From positions 248,001-312,000 of the forward strand of contig NZ_CP050954.1 in NCBI RefSeq assembly GCF_012273015.1: a stretch of 64,000 nucleotides of DNA, given 5' to 3'. Shown one piece after another: positions 44,748 through 53,577 of this stretch. Origin of the DNA: Hymenobacter sp. BT18 (lineage in GTDB: Bacteria; Bacteroidota; Bacteroidia; Cytophagales; Hymenobacteraceae). The notes below the pieces were generated by a model. It saw only the letters and a program-made list of their open reading frames with translations. It had not been told where the DNA came from and did not search any database. The translations under genes and the position numbers were made by a program. Every line of letters begins with the position of its first letter. Position 1 is the stretch's first letter.

Positions 44748-45410
44748 CTACTTTTTCGCCGCAGCCACAATATCCGCCACTTCCAATACAGGTTTCGCGT
44801 AGCCGCGTTGCGAGACGTGCAGCATTGCCTGACCCAACTCTACCAATGTAGAGGCATATTTGGGGGCTAGCCCGCGCACTACCGGGTACAGCCAGCTGAA
44901 ATACTTGTAGTACGACAGCACGTGCCGCTGGCCCGGGGTGGTTTTCAGAAAGCCGGGGCGGAACATGTAGGCCTGGCGGAAACCCATGACCCGCAATGCA
45001 TTTTCGGTTTCGCCCTTCACGCGGGCCCACATCTGGCGGCTGCGCAGCGTATCGTCGGTGCCCGCGCCCGATACGTAGCAGAACGTGAGGCCGGGGTTAC
45101 GGGGCAGCAAAGTTTGGGCGAAGTGGAGGGTTAGGTCCTGGGTGAGGCGGCGGTACTCGGGCTCCTTCATCCCCACCGACGACACACCCAGGCAGAAAAA
45201 GCAGGCGTTATAGCCCGTCAGTTGGTCCTGTACGGGTGCCAGATTTTGAAAATCTGAGTGGATGATTTCCCGCAGCTTGGGATGACTCCGGCCACTGGGC
45301 CGCCGGCTGATGCTGAGCACCTGCTCAACTTCGGGGCTGTTCAGGCATTCCAGCAGCACACCCTCTCCCACCATGCCGGTGGCCCCGGTCAAGATTACAC
45401 GTAGTTTCAT
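44748..45410 (-). CDS. NAD(P)-binding short-chain-type protein
   Basis: A 220-residue Rossmann-fold protein. The dinucleotide-binding motif TGATGMVGEGV is at residues 8-18, and FFCLGVSSVGMKEPEYRRL and TFCYVSGAGTDD follow. An active-site-like Lys lies in RVKGETENAL, and the RPGFLKTTPGQRH segment is typical of atypical SDR proteins related to the NAD-dependent epimerase family and to HTATIP2-like proteins. It probably binds NADP(H); the reaction is unknown. It is transcribed with or after the SUKH-like gene at 45443. Confidence 0.85.
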   Translation of the reverse strand: MKLRVILTGATGMVGEGVLLECLNSPEVEQVLSISRRPSGRSHPKLREIIHSDFQNLAPVQDQLTGYNACFFCLGVSSVGMKEPEYRRLTQDLTLHFAQTLLPRNPGLTFCYVSGAGTDDTLRSRQMWARVKGETENALRVMGFRQAYMFRPGFLKTTPGQRHVLSYYKYFSWLYPVVRGLAPKYASTLVELGQAMLHVSQRGYAKPVLEVADIVAAAKK

Positions 45411-45442
45411 AGGAGGGCAGACGGATGAGAGGCATGGATGTT

Positions 45443-45958
45443 TTACGCTTCGTCCGGGCTCCTGTCGCCGGTAAACCCCGCGCCGGTATACTCAGCAGCT
45501 CCGTAGGCATCAATCGGGTAGTCCTCCACAAACTGAGTGTTCCAGAAAAACTGCCCTAGGGAACAATTTAGTTTGATGAAGAACTTGCGGGGATCTTCGG
45601 CTTCTTCTTCCCAGAAATAGTCGTGAAAAAGGTAGCCCACCTGCGAATCCTCAATATCCAGTGCCAGCGGGTCACCGGTTGAACCAGCTCCAACCAACAG
45701 CAGACCGGCTTGCAGGGCCCGTTGAAAATCGTCTTCCCAGTCCAGTCTCTTTTTCAGGCTATTGGCTTGGTCGAGATGCACTTCCCCGATTGCCAGGTCA
45801 GTATCGAAGGAGAACTCGGCCAAGAATTGCTGTACCTCCGCCGAAACGCCCCACTGGCGAAGAAGTTCAGCATTTTCGGGGCGTAACGGCTCCGGATGCT
45901 TCCGCCAGTTGCTGTCGGCTTCCTCCAGCACCGTCTGCATTTTTTGCTTATCTGTCAT
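45443..45958 (-). CDS. SUKH (SMI1/KNR4)-like protein
   Basis: A 171-residue acidic protein. The C-terminal part has LLLVGAGSTGDPLALDIEDSQVGYLFHDYFW, which matches the 'iG..g.GD....d.....v.yl.hd' core of SUKH proteins, and an N-terminal helix-rich part. The start is placed at 45958 (MTDKQKM); the open frame extends upstream into the ispG terminator and gene and cannot be coding there. As with the SUKH pair at 7560, an immunity role is possible, but no toxin gene is adjacent. Confidence 0.6.
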   Translation of the reverse strand: MTDKQKMQTVLEEADSNWRKHPEPLRPENAELLRQWGVSAEVQQFLAEFSFDTDLAIGEVHLDQANSLKKRLDWEDDFQRALQAGLLLVGAGSTGDPLALDIEDSQVGYLFHDYFWEEEAEDPRKFFIKLNCSLGQFFWNTQFVEDYPIDAYGAAEYTGAGFTGDRSPDEA

Positions 45959-46096
45959 AATGGTACGCATGCCTTCGGTCAACCATCTTGCGCCAGCAAG
46001 CCGTAACGGGCCAGCGTTGCGTCTAGCCTCTTTTAAAAGATGCTGGCTGTCAGAATTCAAATAGAAATCCAGCACCGTTTCTTTCGATTTCAAGAC

Positions 46097-46132
46097 AAAA
46101 CGGGATTGGAGCATACAGCCCAATCCCGTTTT
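46097..46132 (-). terminator. rho-independent terminator after ispG
   Basis: The stem AAAACGGGATTGG / CCAATCCCGTTTT with a 10-base loop lies 20 bases after the ispG stop. The T-run is present for minus-strand transcripts; the hairpin is symmetrical. Confidence 0.88.
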
Positions 46133-46151
46133 CATCGGGTTATTCACCCTA

Positions 46152-48137
46152 CTACCCCACCACCGGTTCTTCCAGCCGTACCGGCTCAAGCCAGCGGCCG
46201 TCTTCGCGCATAAGCTCAATCAACTCATCTACCGCGCGCTCCTCGGGCACGGCTTTCTTGATGACTTCCTGGCCGCGGTAGAGGGCAATTTTGCCTTTGC
46301 CCACGCCCACGTAGCCGTAGTCGGCGTCGGCCATTTCGCCGGGGCCGTTCACGATGCAGCCCATGATGCCGATTTTCACGCCCTTGAGGTGGTCGGTGCG
46401 CTTGCGGATCATGGCGGTGGTTTCCTGGAGGTCGAACAGGGTGCGGCCGCAGCTGGGGCAGCTGATGTACTCGGTTTTACTCATGCGCGTGCGCGCCGCC
46501 TGCAGAATCCCGAACGACAGCTGGTTGAGCTGGTCGAGCGTGGTCAGCCACGCCTCTTTGCTTTGCTCGGGCAGTAGTTCGGTGCTCAGCACCACGCCGT
46601 CGCCGAGGCCATCAAGGAGCAGGCCGCCTACGTCGGTGGCGGCGTAGAGCTGGGTCTGCGCGGGCGTGAGCTCGGGGTACTGGCGGTTGATGATAACCGG
46701 ATTAGTGATACCGTTATGCAGCAGCTCGAAGAATGCCCGGCGGATTTCGGGCATGGCGTGGGCATTGTCGGTGTAGAGAATGACAACGGCCGTAGCGTCC
46801 AGCCGGAGCTGGTCGAGGGCAGCAGGCGTGAGCGAGTCCAGGTTGTGGAAGACGAAGTTCAACTCCGGGTGCCGGGCCCCCACTACGGCGTAATCGGCCT
46901 GGGTGAGCACGGGGAAATGGTCGGTGCGGCGGCCCGCGTCGAGCCAAGCGCTGTAATCCACCACTTCCTTCAGGCCATTAGGCAGCATAAACGGCACCGG
47001 GCGCTGACCCGAGTACACGTAGTCGGCGCCCAGGTCATTCATCTGGAACTTGTCGAGAAAAGCCGAATAGAGGTGGCCGACTGCGCGCAGATCGGCATAT
47101 TCTACAGAGGAGAGCCGCGAAAGATCGACCAGCACGCGGGGTACGTTCTGCCCGCCCAGGTTGAGCACTTCGTGGGTATGGCGGCGGTGGTACTGGAAGG
47201 GGACGATGGGCACCTGGGTAACCGGCTGTATCGGTTTGGCCTCGGCGGCGCGGTTCGTGTACCGGTCGATGAGGGCGCGGGCCACGGGAGCTTCGGCTTC
47301 GGGAGCTTCCGTAAGCGAAACGCGCACGGTGTCGCCGAGGCCATCTTCCAGCAGGGTGCCGATGCCCACGGCCGACTTGATACGGCCGTCTTCGGCCTCG
47401 CCCGCTTCCGTCACGCCTAGGTGCAGCGGGTACGGCTGCAGCCCTTCTTCGTCGAGCTTCTGCACCAGCATGCGGTAGGCCTGCACCATCACCTGGGTGT
47501 TGGAGGCCTTCATGCTCAGCACCACGTCGTAGTAGTTTTCTTCCTCGCAGAGCCGCAAAAACTCCAGGGCTGATTCCACCATGCCCAGGGGCGTGTCGCC
47601 GTAGCGGCTCAGAATCCGGTCCGACAACGAACCGTGGTTGGTACCGATGCGCATGGCCGTGCCATATTGCTTGCAGATCTGCACCAGGGGGCGGAACCGC
47701 TCCCGGATGCGCTCCACCTCGGCGGCGTAGGAGGCATCGGTGTAGTCGATGACGTCGAACTTCTTTTTATCGGCGTAGTTGCCGGGGTTCACGCGCACTT
47801 TCTCCACGATACGGGCAGCCAGTTCGGCGGCGTTGGGCGTGAAGTGAATGTCAGCAATGAGCGGCACGTTGCAGCCCCGCTTGCGCAACTCCTTCTTGAT
47901 TTCCAGCAGGTTCTGGGCTTCCTTCACGCTGGGGGCCGTAATGCGCACGTACTCGCAGCCAGCCTCCACCATGCGCAGGGTCTGCTCCACCGAGCCCAGC
48001 GTATCCATCGTGTCCACGGTGGTCATGCTCTGCACCCGGATGGGGTTGAGGCCACCCAGGGGCAGGTCGCCGATTTTCACTTCCCGGGAGAGGCGGCGCT
48101 TGTATTCGGTGAGGCTGGGGCAATACGTCTTGTTCAT
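46152..48137 (-). CDS. ispG: 4-hydroxy-3-methylbut-2-en-1-yl diphosphate synthase, long form
   Basis: A 661-residue enzyme of the non-mevalonate isoprenoid pathway. It converts methylerythritol cyclodiphosphate to HMBPP with a [4Fe-4S] cluster. The N-terminal barrel has IRVQSMTTVDTMDT and ITAPSVKEAQNL. The C-terminal cluster domain has CPSCGRTLFDL and GIMGCIVNGPGEMADADYGYVG. A large extra domain (about 270-500) separates them, as in plant and Bacteroidota/Chlamydia enzymes and unlike the short E. coli form (372). The start at 48137 (MNKTYCPSLTEYKRR) matches the long-form N-terminus. Confidence 0.95.
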   Translation of the reverse strand: MNKTYCPSLTEYKRRLSREVKIGDLPLGGLNPIRVQSMTTVDTMDTLGSVEQTLRMVEAGCEYVRITAPSVKEAQNLLEIKKELRKRGCNVPLIADIHFTPNAAELAARIVEKVRVNPGNYADKKKFDVIDYTDASYAAEVERIRERFRPLVQICKQYGTAMRIGTNHGSLSDRILSRYGDTPLGMVESALEFLRLCEEENYYDVVLSMKASNTQVMVQAYRMLVQKLDEEGLQPYPLHLGVTEAGEAEDGRIKSAVGIGTLLEDGLGDTVRVSLTEAPEAEAPVARALIDRYTNRAAEAKPIQPVTQVPIVPFQYHRRHTHEVLNLGGQNVPRVLVDLSRLSSVEYADLRAVGHLYSAFLDKFQMNDLGADYVYSGQRPVPFMLPNGLKEVVDYSAWLDAGRRTDHFPVLTQADYAVVGARHPELNFVFHNLDSLTPAALDQLRLDATAVVILYTDNAHAMPEIRRAFFELLHNGITNPVIINRQYPELTPAQTQLYAATDVGGLLLDGLGDGVVLSTELLPEQSKEAWLTTLDQLNQLSFGILQAARTRMSKTEYISCPSCGRTLFDLQETTAMIRKRTDHLKGVKIGIMGCIVNGPGEMADADYGYVGVGKGKIALYRGQEVIKKAVPEERAVDELIELMREDGRWLEPVRLEEPVVG

Positions 48138-48194
48138 AGAAAGGGAAACCGACGACGAAAGGCGAAAGTTGCGGGAGAAAGGCGGTACCAGCCG

Positions 48195-48202
48195 CAAAGG
48201 TA
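48195..48202 (-). promoter_or_regulatory. candidate -7 element (TACCTTTG) for ispG
   Basis: On the minus strand TACCTTTG fits TAnnTTTG exactly, 57 bases upstream of the ispG start. No clear TTTG lies at the -33 position, so confidence is moderate. Confidence 0.4.
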
Positions 48203-48354
48203 CGAGCCAGCCGCTACGTTTAGCAGCGCCGTTCTCCGGCCCACCACCGCCGCAAGCGGCGCAGCGGGTGTTGCTTTTTGCATCGTACAACTCGAACGCA
48301 GTTACTACCTTGCCGCGGCTCCCCGCTTCTCATCTCCCTTCTCGCCCAGCCTGC

Positions 48355-49551
48355 ATGTCTGAGTTCAATTCTTCGCGCCGTTACTTTCTGAAACTGACCG
48401 GGTTTTCGCTGGCCGCGCTGCCCCTGGCCCTTTCCGGGTGCGCGGCCGCCCTGCCCGGTTCCCGCAAAGCGCCTTCGTATCTGGTGTACGTGGGTACCTA
48501 CGCCGCTGCCGACGCCGACAGCCTGTTTCTGTACCGGCTGAATGCGGAAACCGGCGCCCTCACCCGCATAGGCGCCACCAAAGCCGGCCCCAACCCCACT
48601 TACCTGACCCTGGATCCGCAGCAGCGCCTGCTGTACACCGCCAACGAAACCGAGGAATACAAGGGCATGAAGAGCGGCTCGGTACGGGCCTTTGCCGTCG
48701 ACCGCAAAACCGGCGGCCTTACCCTGCTCAATGAGCAGTCGTCGTTTGGGCCGGGACCGTGCTATGTGAGTCTCGACCACACCCGCCGCGTGGCGCTGGT
48801 GGCCAACTACGGCGGAGGCAGCGTGTGCGCCCTGCCCGTGCAGGCCGATGGACGCCTGGGTGCGCCCTCGGCCACCCAGCAGCACACCGGCTCCGGGCCC
48901 CACAAAAACCAGAACGTGCCCCACGCCCACTGCTTTCTGCCCGACCCCGCCAACCGCTTTGCCCTGGCCGTGGACCTAGGCATCGACCAGGTGGTGGCCT
49001 ACCCGCTGGAGCCGGGCACGGGCAAGTTTCTCAACACCCCCACCACGGCCTTTACCACCGCGCCGGGCGCCGGGCCGCGCCACCTCATCTTTCACCCCAA
49101 CAAGCACTGGGCCTACCTCATCAACGAGCTGAACTCCACCGTTACGGCCCTGAGCTACGATGCCGCCCAGGGCAAATTCAGCGAGCTGCACACCCTGCCC
49201 ACGCTGCCCGCCGACTTTACGGCGTGGAATGCCTGCGCCGATATTCACGTGTCGCCCAACGGCCGGTTTCTCTACGCCTCCAACCGGGGTCACAACAGCA
49301 TCGTGGTGTACGCCATTGACCAGGCCAGCGGGAAGCTCACCTGGGTGCAGCACGCCGATACGCAGGGCAAGATTCCGCGCAACTTTGCCCTCGACCCCAG
49401 CGGCCGCGTGGCGCTGGTAGCCAATCAGCAGACCAACAACATCGTGACCTACCGCATTGATGAAAAGACCGGCCAGCTTGCTGCTACCGGCACGTCGGTG
49501 GAAGTGTCGGCGCCGGTTTGCCTGCAGGTGGTGCCGGATTTTCTGGCGTAG
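48355..49551 (+). CDS. lactonase-family (Pgl-type) seven-bladed propeller lipoprotein
   Basis: A 398-residue protein of the lactonase family. The N-terminus has both a twin-arginine-like signal (SRRYFLK) and a lipobox (LSGC, Cys29), so it is likely exported folded and lipid-anchored. The rest shows the 6-phosphogluconolactonase (Pgl) propeller pattern: YLVYVGTYAAADADSLFLYRLNAETGAL, GPCYVSLDHTRRVALVANYGGGSV, QNVPHAHCFLPDP, GAGPRHLIFHPNKHWAYLINELNSTV and ASNRGHNSIVVY. Cytoplasmic Pgl acts in the pentose phosphate pathway, whereas exported versions act on other sugar lactones; the substrate is unknown. Confidence 0.88.
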   Translation: MSEFNSSRRYFLKLTGFSLAALPLALSGCAAALPGSRKAPSYLVYVGTYAAADADSLFLYRLNAETGALTRIGATKAGPNPTYLTLDPQQRLLYTANETEEYKGMKSGSVRAFAVDRKTGGLTLLNEQSSFGPGPCYVSLDHTRRVALVANYGGGSVCALPVQADGRLGAPSATQQHTGSGPHKNQNVPHAHCFLPDPANRFALAVDLGIDQVVAYPLEPGTGKFLNTPTTAFTTAPGAGPRHLIFHPNKHWAYLINELNSTVTALSYDAAQGKFSELHTLPTLPADFTAWNACADIHVSPNGRFLYASNRGHNSIVVYAIDQASGKLTWVQHADTQGKIPRNFALDPSGRVALVANQQTNNIVTYRIDEKTGQLAATGTSVEVSAPVCLQVVPDFLA

Positions 49552-49670
49552 CGCCTAGTCAATGTGCTGAAGTGAAAACGTGCGAAGGTGCTACTGTTGC
49601 CTTTGCTCAGCCCGTATTGGCACCTCAACACCTTCGCCCCATACTCAAGCGGGCGTTTCCCCGGCTTCGT

Positions 49671-49764
49671 TGTCAGGTATTTTTTAAAAGATCGGAATAC
49701 CTGACACTTTCTGCGCGGGGTTTGTTGTGTATTTTCCCGGATTCAAAAAATATACAACAAACCC
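49671..49764. repeat. two tandem hairpins of unknown nature
   Basis: Hairpin A: TGTCAGGTATT (49671-49681) pairs perfectly with AATACCTGACA (49696-49706). Hairpin B: GGGTTTGTTGTGTATTTT (49718-49735) pairs with AAAATATACAACAAACCC (49747-49764) with a single G-T pair. They are AT-richer than the surroundings and unrelated to the GTCAT families. They lie in a gap of 323 bases (49552-49874) that has no gene. The first may terminate the lactonase transcript; together they could be ends of a lost mobile element. Confidence 0.75.
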
Positions 49765-49874
49765 TGGCTTAGGAAGAGGCTGTGTGGGCGGTTTATCACC
49801 GGCGGGTTGAGGGAGTTTCCCGACTTCCCACTCAGCTTCCGTCTCACCTTAGCCCATTCGGCTACAGGGGCACA

Positions 49875-50849
49875 TTACTCCCCGACCTCCAATACGATTT
49901 TACCGATGTGCGCGCTGCTTTCCATGAGCTGATGCGCCGCTATGGCCTCGGCCAGCGGGAAGCGCCGGTAAATGACGGGCCGGAACCGGCCGGCCGCCAG
50001 CAGCGGCCACACGTGCTGCTCCACTGCGGCGGCCAGCGCGGCTTTGAACTCGGCGGAGCGCGGGCGCAGAGTGCTGCCCGTGACGGTGAGGCGGCGGCGC
50101 ATCACGTCCAGGGCATTGAACTCGGCTTTGGGGCCCTGCATGGCGTTGATGAATACCAAGCGGCCATCCTCCTTGAGCAGGCGCAGGTTCTTGGGGGTAT
50201 AGTCGCCGCCAATCATGTCCAGCACTACGTCCACGCCCTGGCCTTTCAGCTCATCTTCGAAATCCTCAGTCTTATAGTTGAAGCAGCGCGTAGCCCCCAG
50301 CTTTTCGCAGGCGCGGCATTTCTCGTCGGAGCCGGCCGTGGCAAACACCGGGGAGCCCAGCGCCGCTGCCAGCTGAATGGCCGTAACGCCGATGCCGCTG
50401 CTGCCGCCGTGCACCAGCAGGGTTTCGCCGGGCTGCAACTGCCCCCGCTGAAACACGTTGTGCCACACAGTAAATACCGTTTCAGGCAGCGTGGCGGCTT
50501 CGGCCATGCTCCAGCCGAGGGGCACGGGCAGGCAGTGGCGGTCATCTACCAGGGCGTATTCGGCGTAGCCGCCCTCGGCCAGCAGGGCGCACACCGCGTC
50601 GCCGGGGTGCCAGCGCCTAACCTCCGCTCCTACGGCTTCCACGGTGCCCGCAATTTCCAGCCCGGGTACGGTACCCGTTACGTCGCCGCTGCCGGCGTAT
50701 TTGCCCTGGCGCAAAAGCACGTCGGGACGATTTACGCCGGCGGCCTGCACGCGCACCAGCACCTGGTGCGGGGCCGGCTGGGGTAAATCGGCAGAAGTAA
50801 GCTGCAGGACTTCAGGGCCGCCGGGCTGGGTAATGATGATCTGATGCAT
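49875..50849 (-). CDS. NAD(P)H quinone oxidoreductase (PIG3/Qor-type)
   Basis: A 324-residue zinc-independent medium-chain dehydrogenase. It has VRVQAAGVNRPDVLLRQGKY, PGLEIAGTVEAVG, WHPGDAVCALLAEGGYAEYA and LVHGGSSGIGVTAIQLA, the NADPH-binding turn followed by ATAGSDEKC. Then come DVVLDMIGGDY and MRRRLTVTGSTLRPRS, a signature of the PIG3-like quinone oxidoreductases. The Zn-ligand residues of alcohol dehydrogenases are absent. It probably reduces quinones with NADPH. A single-gene unit on the minus strand, divergent from the gene at 51012. Confidence 0.92.
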   Translation of the reverse strand: MHQIIITQPGGPEVLQLTSADLPQPAPHQVLVRVQAAGVNRPDVLLRQGKYAGSGDVTGTVPGLEIAGTVEAVGAEVRRWHPGDAVCALLAEGGYAEYALVDDRHCLPVPLGWSMAEAATLPETVFTVWHNVFQRGQLQPGETLLVHGGSSGIGVTAIQLAAALGSPVFATAGSDEKCRACEKLGATRCFNYKTEDFEDELKGQGVDVVLDMIGGDYTPKNLRLLKEDGRLVFINAMQGPKAEFNALDVMRRRLTVTGSTLRPRSAEFKAALAAAVEQHVWPLLAAGRFRPVIYRRFPLAEAIAAHQLMESSAHIGKIVLEVGE

Positions 50850-51011
50850 AAAAAAGAGAAAAAGGCAGGGCTGTAAAGTTGCGTTACCGGCAGACCGCCT
50901 ACGTCACCTACGCCAGCGGGCAGTGGTAGTTTCGGCAGGTTTTGGCCGGTACTGCTTGTCCGCCCGGCGGCGGGCTGCGTACTTGCAGACCTTACTGCTT
51001 TGCCCACCCTT

Positions 51012-51509
51012 ATGAAAGACCGCCCCATCTGGATTACCCTACTCGGCAACATGACCAAGGCTACCGGCCTGGCCGCCTGGCAAACCGGCCGCCTGTTTCG
51101 CAAAGCCGCCGCGGCCGCCCTGGAGTCGGTGCAGGAAGTGCTGCGGGCGGAAGTGAAGAAAGGCAATGGCCGGCTGGTACAAGACTTTCTGGCCAATAAA
51201 GCCCTGCCGGCGGCGCGGGCCCTGCTGCTGGAGCGCATGGCGGCCCGGCTGCTGGTGCGCATTGGGCTGCGCGGGGCCCTGGCCTCCAGCGTGGTCGGCT
51301 GGATTTTGCCTTTTGTGGTAGAGCAGCTGGTGAAAGTTGCGCAGCGCACGGGAATACTCGATAAGCTTAGGGCTCACCCCACCGTGGCCGATACGCTCAC
51401 GCGCCTCGATGAGCTGAAGCGCGCCGCCTGGAAAACGCTGGTGCCGGATGCCGGCAGCGGCGCCGAGGTGCTGCCCGATGACGCCGAAGGCCCACGGCTG
51501 CTTTCCTGA
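51012..51509 (+). CDS. hypothetical protein
   Basis: A 165-residue basic protein of unknown function. It is mostly helical, with Ala/Leu/Arg-rich segments (TGRLFRKAAAAALESVQEVL, RALLLERMAARLLVRIGLRG) and one moderately hydrophobic stretch (ALASSVVGWILPFVVEQLV, about residues 95-113) that may contact the membrane. No signal peptide. The start at 51012 (MKDRPIW) is chosen over the TTG at 51000. It has no obvious partner genes. Confidence 0.55.
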   Translation: MKDRPIWITLLGNMTKATGLAAWQTGRLFRKAAAAALESVQEVLRAEVKKGNGRLVQDFLANKALPAARALLLERMAARLLVRIGLRGALASSVVGWILPFVVEQLVKVAQRTGILDKLRAHPTVADTLTRLDELKRAAWKTLVPDAGSGAEVLPDDAEGPRLLS

Positions 51510-51675
51510 CCGGGCTTCAGCGCTGAGCATGCCTTAGCCGGAAGGAACCGTTATCCTATCCCAGAATTCCCTTGTTTCAGGCCCGCAACGTGGTTTTTGT
51601 CAACTCCCGGCGCAATCGGATGGCCGAAACTGAGCGTTTCCCGTATAGCCAACCTTCACCAGCTTTACGACCTTT

Positions 51676-51930
51676 ATGAAACTCTCTTTCAAGTCTCTCG
51701 TGTTGTTTTCGGCATTTGCCGCCTTTGCTACCACCTCCTGCTCGGAGCGCCAGCAGGAAAACACGGAAGCCGCCACCGAAAATGCCGTGGATCAGGCCGG
51801 CGACGCTACCAGCGAAGCCGCCAATGAAGTGCAGGCTGACATGGCTACCGAGCCCGGTGACACGGCCGTAGTGCAGAACAAAGAAGCCGACAAACTCGTG
51901 GAGAAAGTACCCGCTACGCCGCAGAACTAG
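51676..51930 (+). CDS. small acidic lipoprotein
   Basis: An 84-residue protein with a lipoprotein signal (lipobox ATTSC, Cys22). The mature part is short, very rich in Glu, Ala, Asp and Thr (EAATENAVDQAGDATSEAAN), and seems unstructured or helical. It looks like the small hypothetical lipoproteins common in Bacteroidota. The function is unknown. A strong terminator follows 18 bases after the stop. Confidence 0.7.
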   Translation: MKLSFKSLVLFSAFAAFATTSCSERQQENTEAATENAVDQAGDATSEAANEVQADMATEPGDTAVVQNKEADKLVEKVPATPQN

Positions 51931-51948
51931 TTACTGCCTTTTATCCGC

Positions 51949-51990
51949 AAAGCTCCTGCTCAAACCTTGGTTTGGGCAGGAGCTTTTGTT
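51949..51990 (+). terminator. rho-independent terminator after the small lipoprotein
   Basis: The stem AAAGCTCCTGCTCAAACC / GGTTTGGGCAGGAGCTTTT, nearly perfect, with a 2-base loop, is followed by GTTTTA. Confidence 0.9.
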
Positions 51991-52094
51991 TTATTCCTGC
52001 CCGCTGCTGCCTTGGGCTGTTACCAGCCACCGTGTACGTATCTTGAGGCCGTTTCGCCCCGGAAAGTTATTTCGGTGGTCTTCGCCTTGCTTTT

Positions 52095-53393
52095 ATGTTC
52101 GCTCGTACCTGGTTGTGGCTAGCTGCCTGCTTTCTTTCGGTTCCGGCTTGGGCGGGGGGCCCGGCTCCGGCTGCTCCTCCCACGTTGGCCGACCAGTTTG
52201 TTGAGTTTTTTGCCCGCCTGCTTTCGCCCTGGGGGTTTCCAGCACGCTGGCACTGCGGGCACTGGACCAGCTTCCACGGCTGGCTCTACATCGTGTCCGA
52301 TCTGATGATCTGGGCGGCTTACTTCGCTATTCCTTTCCTGCTGATCAACTTTATCCGGCAGCGCCGCGACATGCCCTTCAACCGCCTGTTCTGGCTTTTT
52401 GGGCTGTTTATTTTTGCCTGCGGCGCCACGCATTTGCTCGACGCCCTGATTTTCTGGGTGCCCGTTTACCGGCTGAGCGGCCTCGTCCGGCTGATTACGG
52501 CCCTGGCCTCCTGGGGCACGGTGCTGGCCCTGTTTGGGGTGATTCCCAAAGCCCTCCTGCTGAAAACGCCCACCGAGCTGGAAAGTATTGTCCAGGCACG
52601 CACCACGGAGCTGGCTGCCACCAACCAGCAGCTCCAGGACGTGGCCGCCCAGCTCCGGCAGCAGAACGCCACGCTGGCCCGCACCAACCGCGACCTGGAC
52701 ACCTTCGTGTATACAGCCTCCCACGACCTGAAGCAACCCGTGCTGAACCTGTCGGGCCTGCTGGAGGAACTCACGCGCACGGCTACCTTCGCCGACCCCG
52801 AGGCCGGCCCCATGCTGAAGATGGTGGATGCGTCGCTCAACCAGCTGCTGGGTACTATTCAGTCCCTGGCAGAAGTGGTGCAGGTGCAGCGCCCGGCCCA
52901 CCTACTCCCTCCCGAGCCGGTAGAGCTGCAGCCCTTGGTGGAGGAAGTGCTCCGCAACGTGCAGAATCTGCATCCCAACACCGCTACCTGGACGCTGGCC
53001 TTGGCCAACATTCCGGCCCTGCACCTGGAGCCGGCCACCCTACGCAGCGTGCTGTATAACCTGCTCAGCAATGCCGTGAAGTACGCCGCCCCCACCCGCC
53101 CCGCCCATATTGAGGTGCGCACGGAATGGCAGCACGGCCAGCCCACCCTTGTGGTCCAGGACAACGGCCTGGGCATCGACCTGACCCGGCACGGCACGGA
53201 GCTGTTTAAATTATTCCGGCGCTTTCATGACCATATTCCCGGCACCGGGCTGGGCCTCTATCTGGTTCAGCGCCAGCTGGAGCAGGCCGGGGGGCATCTG
53301 GAGGTGGAGAGTGAGGTAGGAAAAGGCTCCACTTTCCGGGTGGTACTGCCGGCCCCCACAAGGCCAGGGTCTGGCTCTGCGCCTACTCAGTAG
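52095..53393 (+). CDS. sensor histidine kinase with ethylene-receptor-type membrane domain
   Basis: A 432-residue kinase. After a signal-like helix come three membrane helices that match the ethylene-binding domain of plant ETR1: Asp69, Tyr76, Pro80, Ile106, Cys109 and His113 (in SDLMIWAAYFAIP and FIFACGATH). Their spacing equals that of ETR1 Asp25, Tyr32, Pro36, Ile62, Cys65 and His69. In ETR1 Cys65 and His69 hold the copper ion that binds ethylene. A coiled coil follows, then HisKA with His210 (ASHDLKQP) and a HATPase domain (NLLSNAVKYAAP, GTGLGLYLVQRQ). No response regulator is adjacent. Confidence 0.9.
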   Translation: MFARTWLWLAACFLSVPAWAGGPAPAAPPTLADQFVEFFARLLSPWGFPARWHCGHWTSFHGWLYIVSDLMIWAAYFAIPFLLINFIRQRRDMPFNRLFWLFGLFIFACGATHLLDALIFWVPVYRLSGLVRLITALASWGTVLALFGVIPKALLLKTPTELESIVQARTTELAATNQQLQDVAAQLRQQNATLARTNRDLDTFVYTASHDLKQPVLNLSGLLEELTRTATFADPEAGPMLKMVDASLNQLLGTIQSLAEVVQVQRPAHLLPPEPVELQPLVEEVLRNVQNLHPNTATWTLALANIPALHLEPATLRSVLYNLLSNAVKYAAPTRPAHIEVRTEWQHGQPTLVVQDNGLGIDLTRHGTELFKLFRRFHDHIPGTGLGLYLVQRQLEQAGGHLEVESEVGKGSTFRVVLPAPTRPGSGSAPTQ

Positions 53394-53577
53394 CAATAGA
53401 GCCAGCCCGGCTACCCGGGAAAATTCGGGCCGCTGGGGCTGTAGGCACGCGTTGGCGGTCGGCTGCGGAAACCGGACGCCAGAAAAATATCGGCGGGTCG
53501 AAATCCGGCTGGCCCAACACTACGCACTTACCAATACCTTAGGGTGCGCCTTTTCCCGTTTAGCCTCCGCCGCTGCC

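Noticed and set aside
45959..46219. Extended N-terminus of the SUKH-like gene on the minus strand
   Set aside because: It would run through the ispG terminator and overlap the ispG coding end; the ATG at 45958 is the sensible start.
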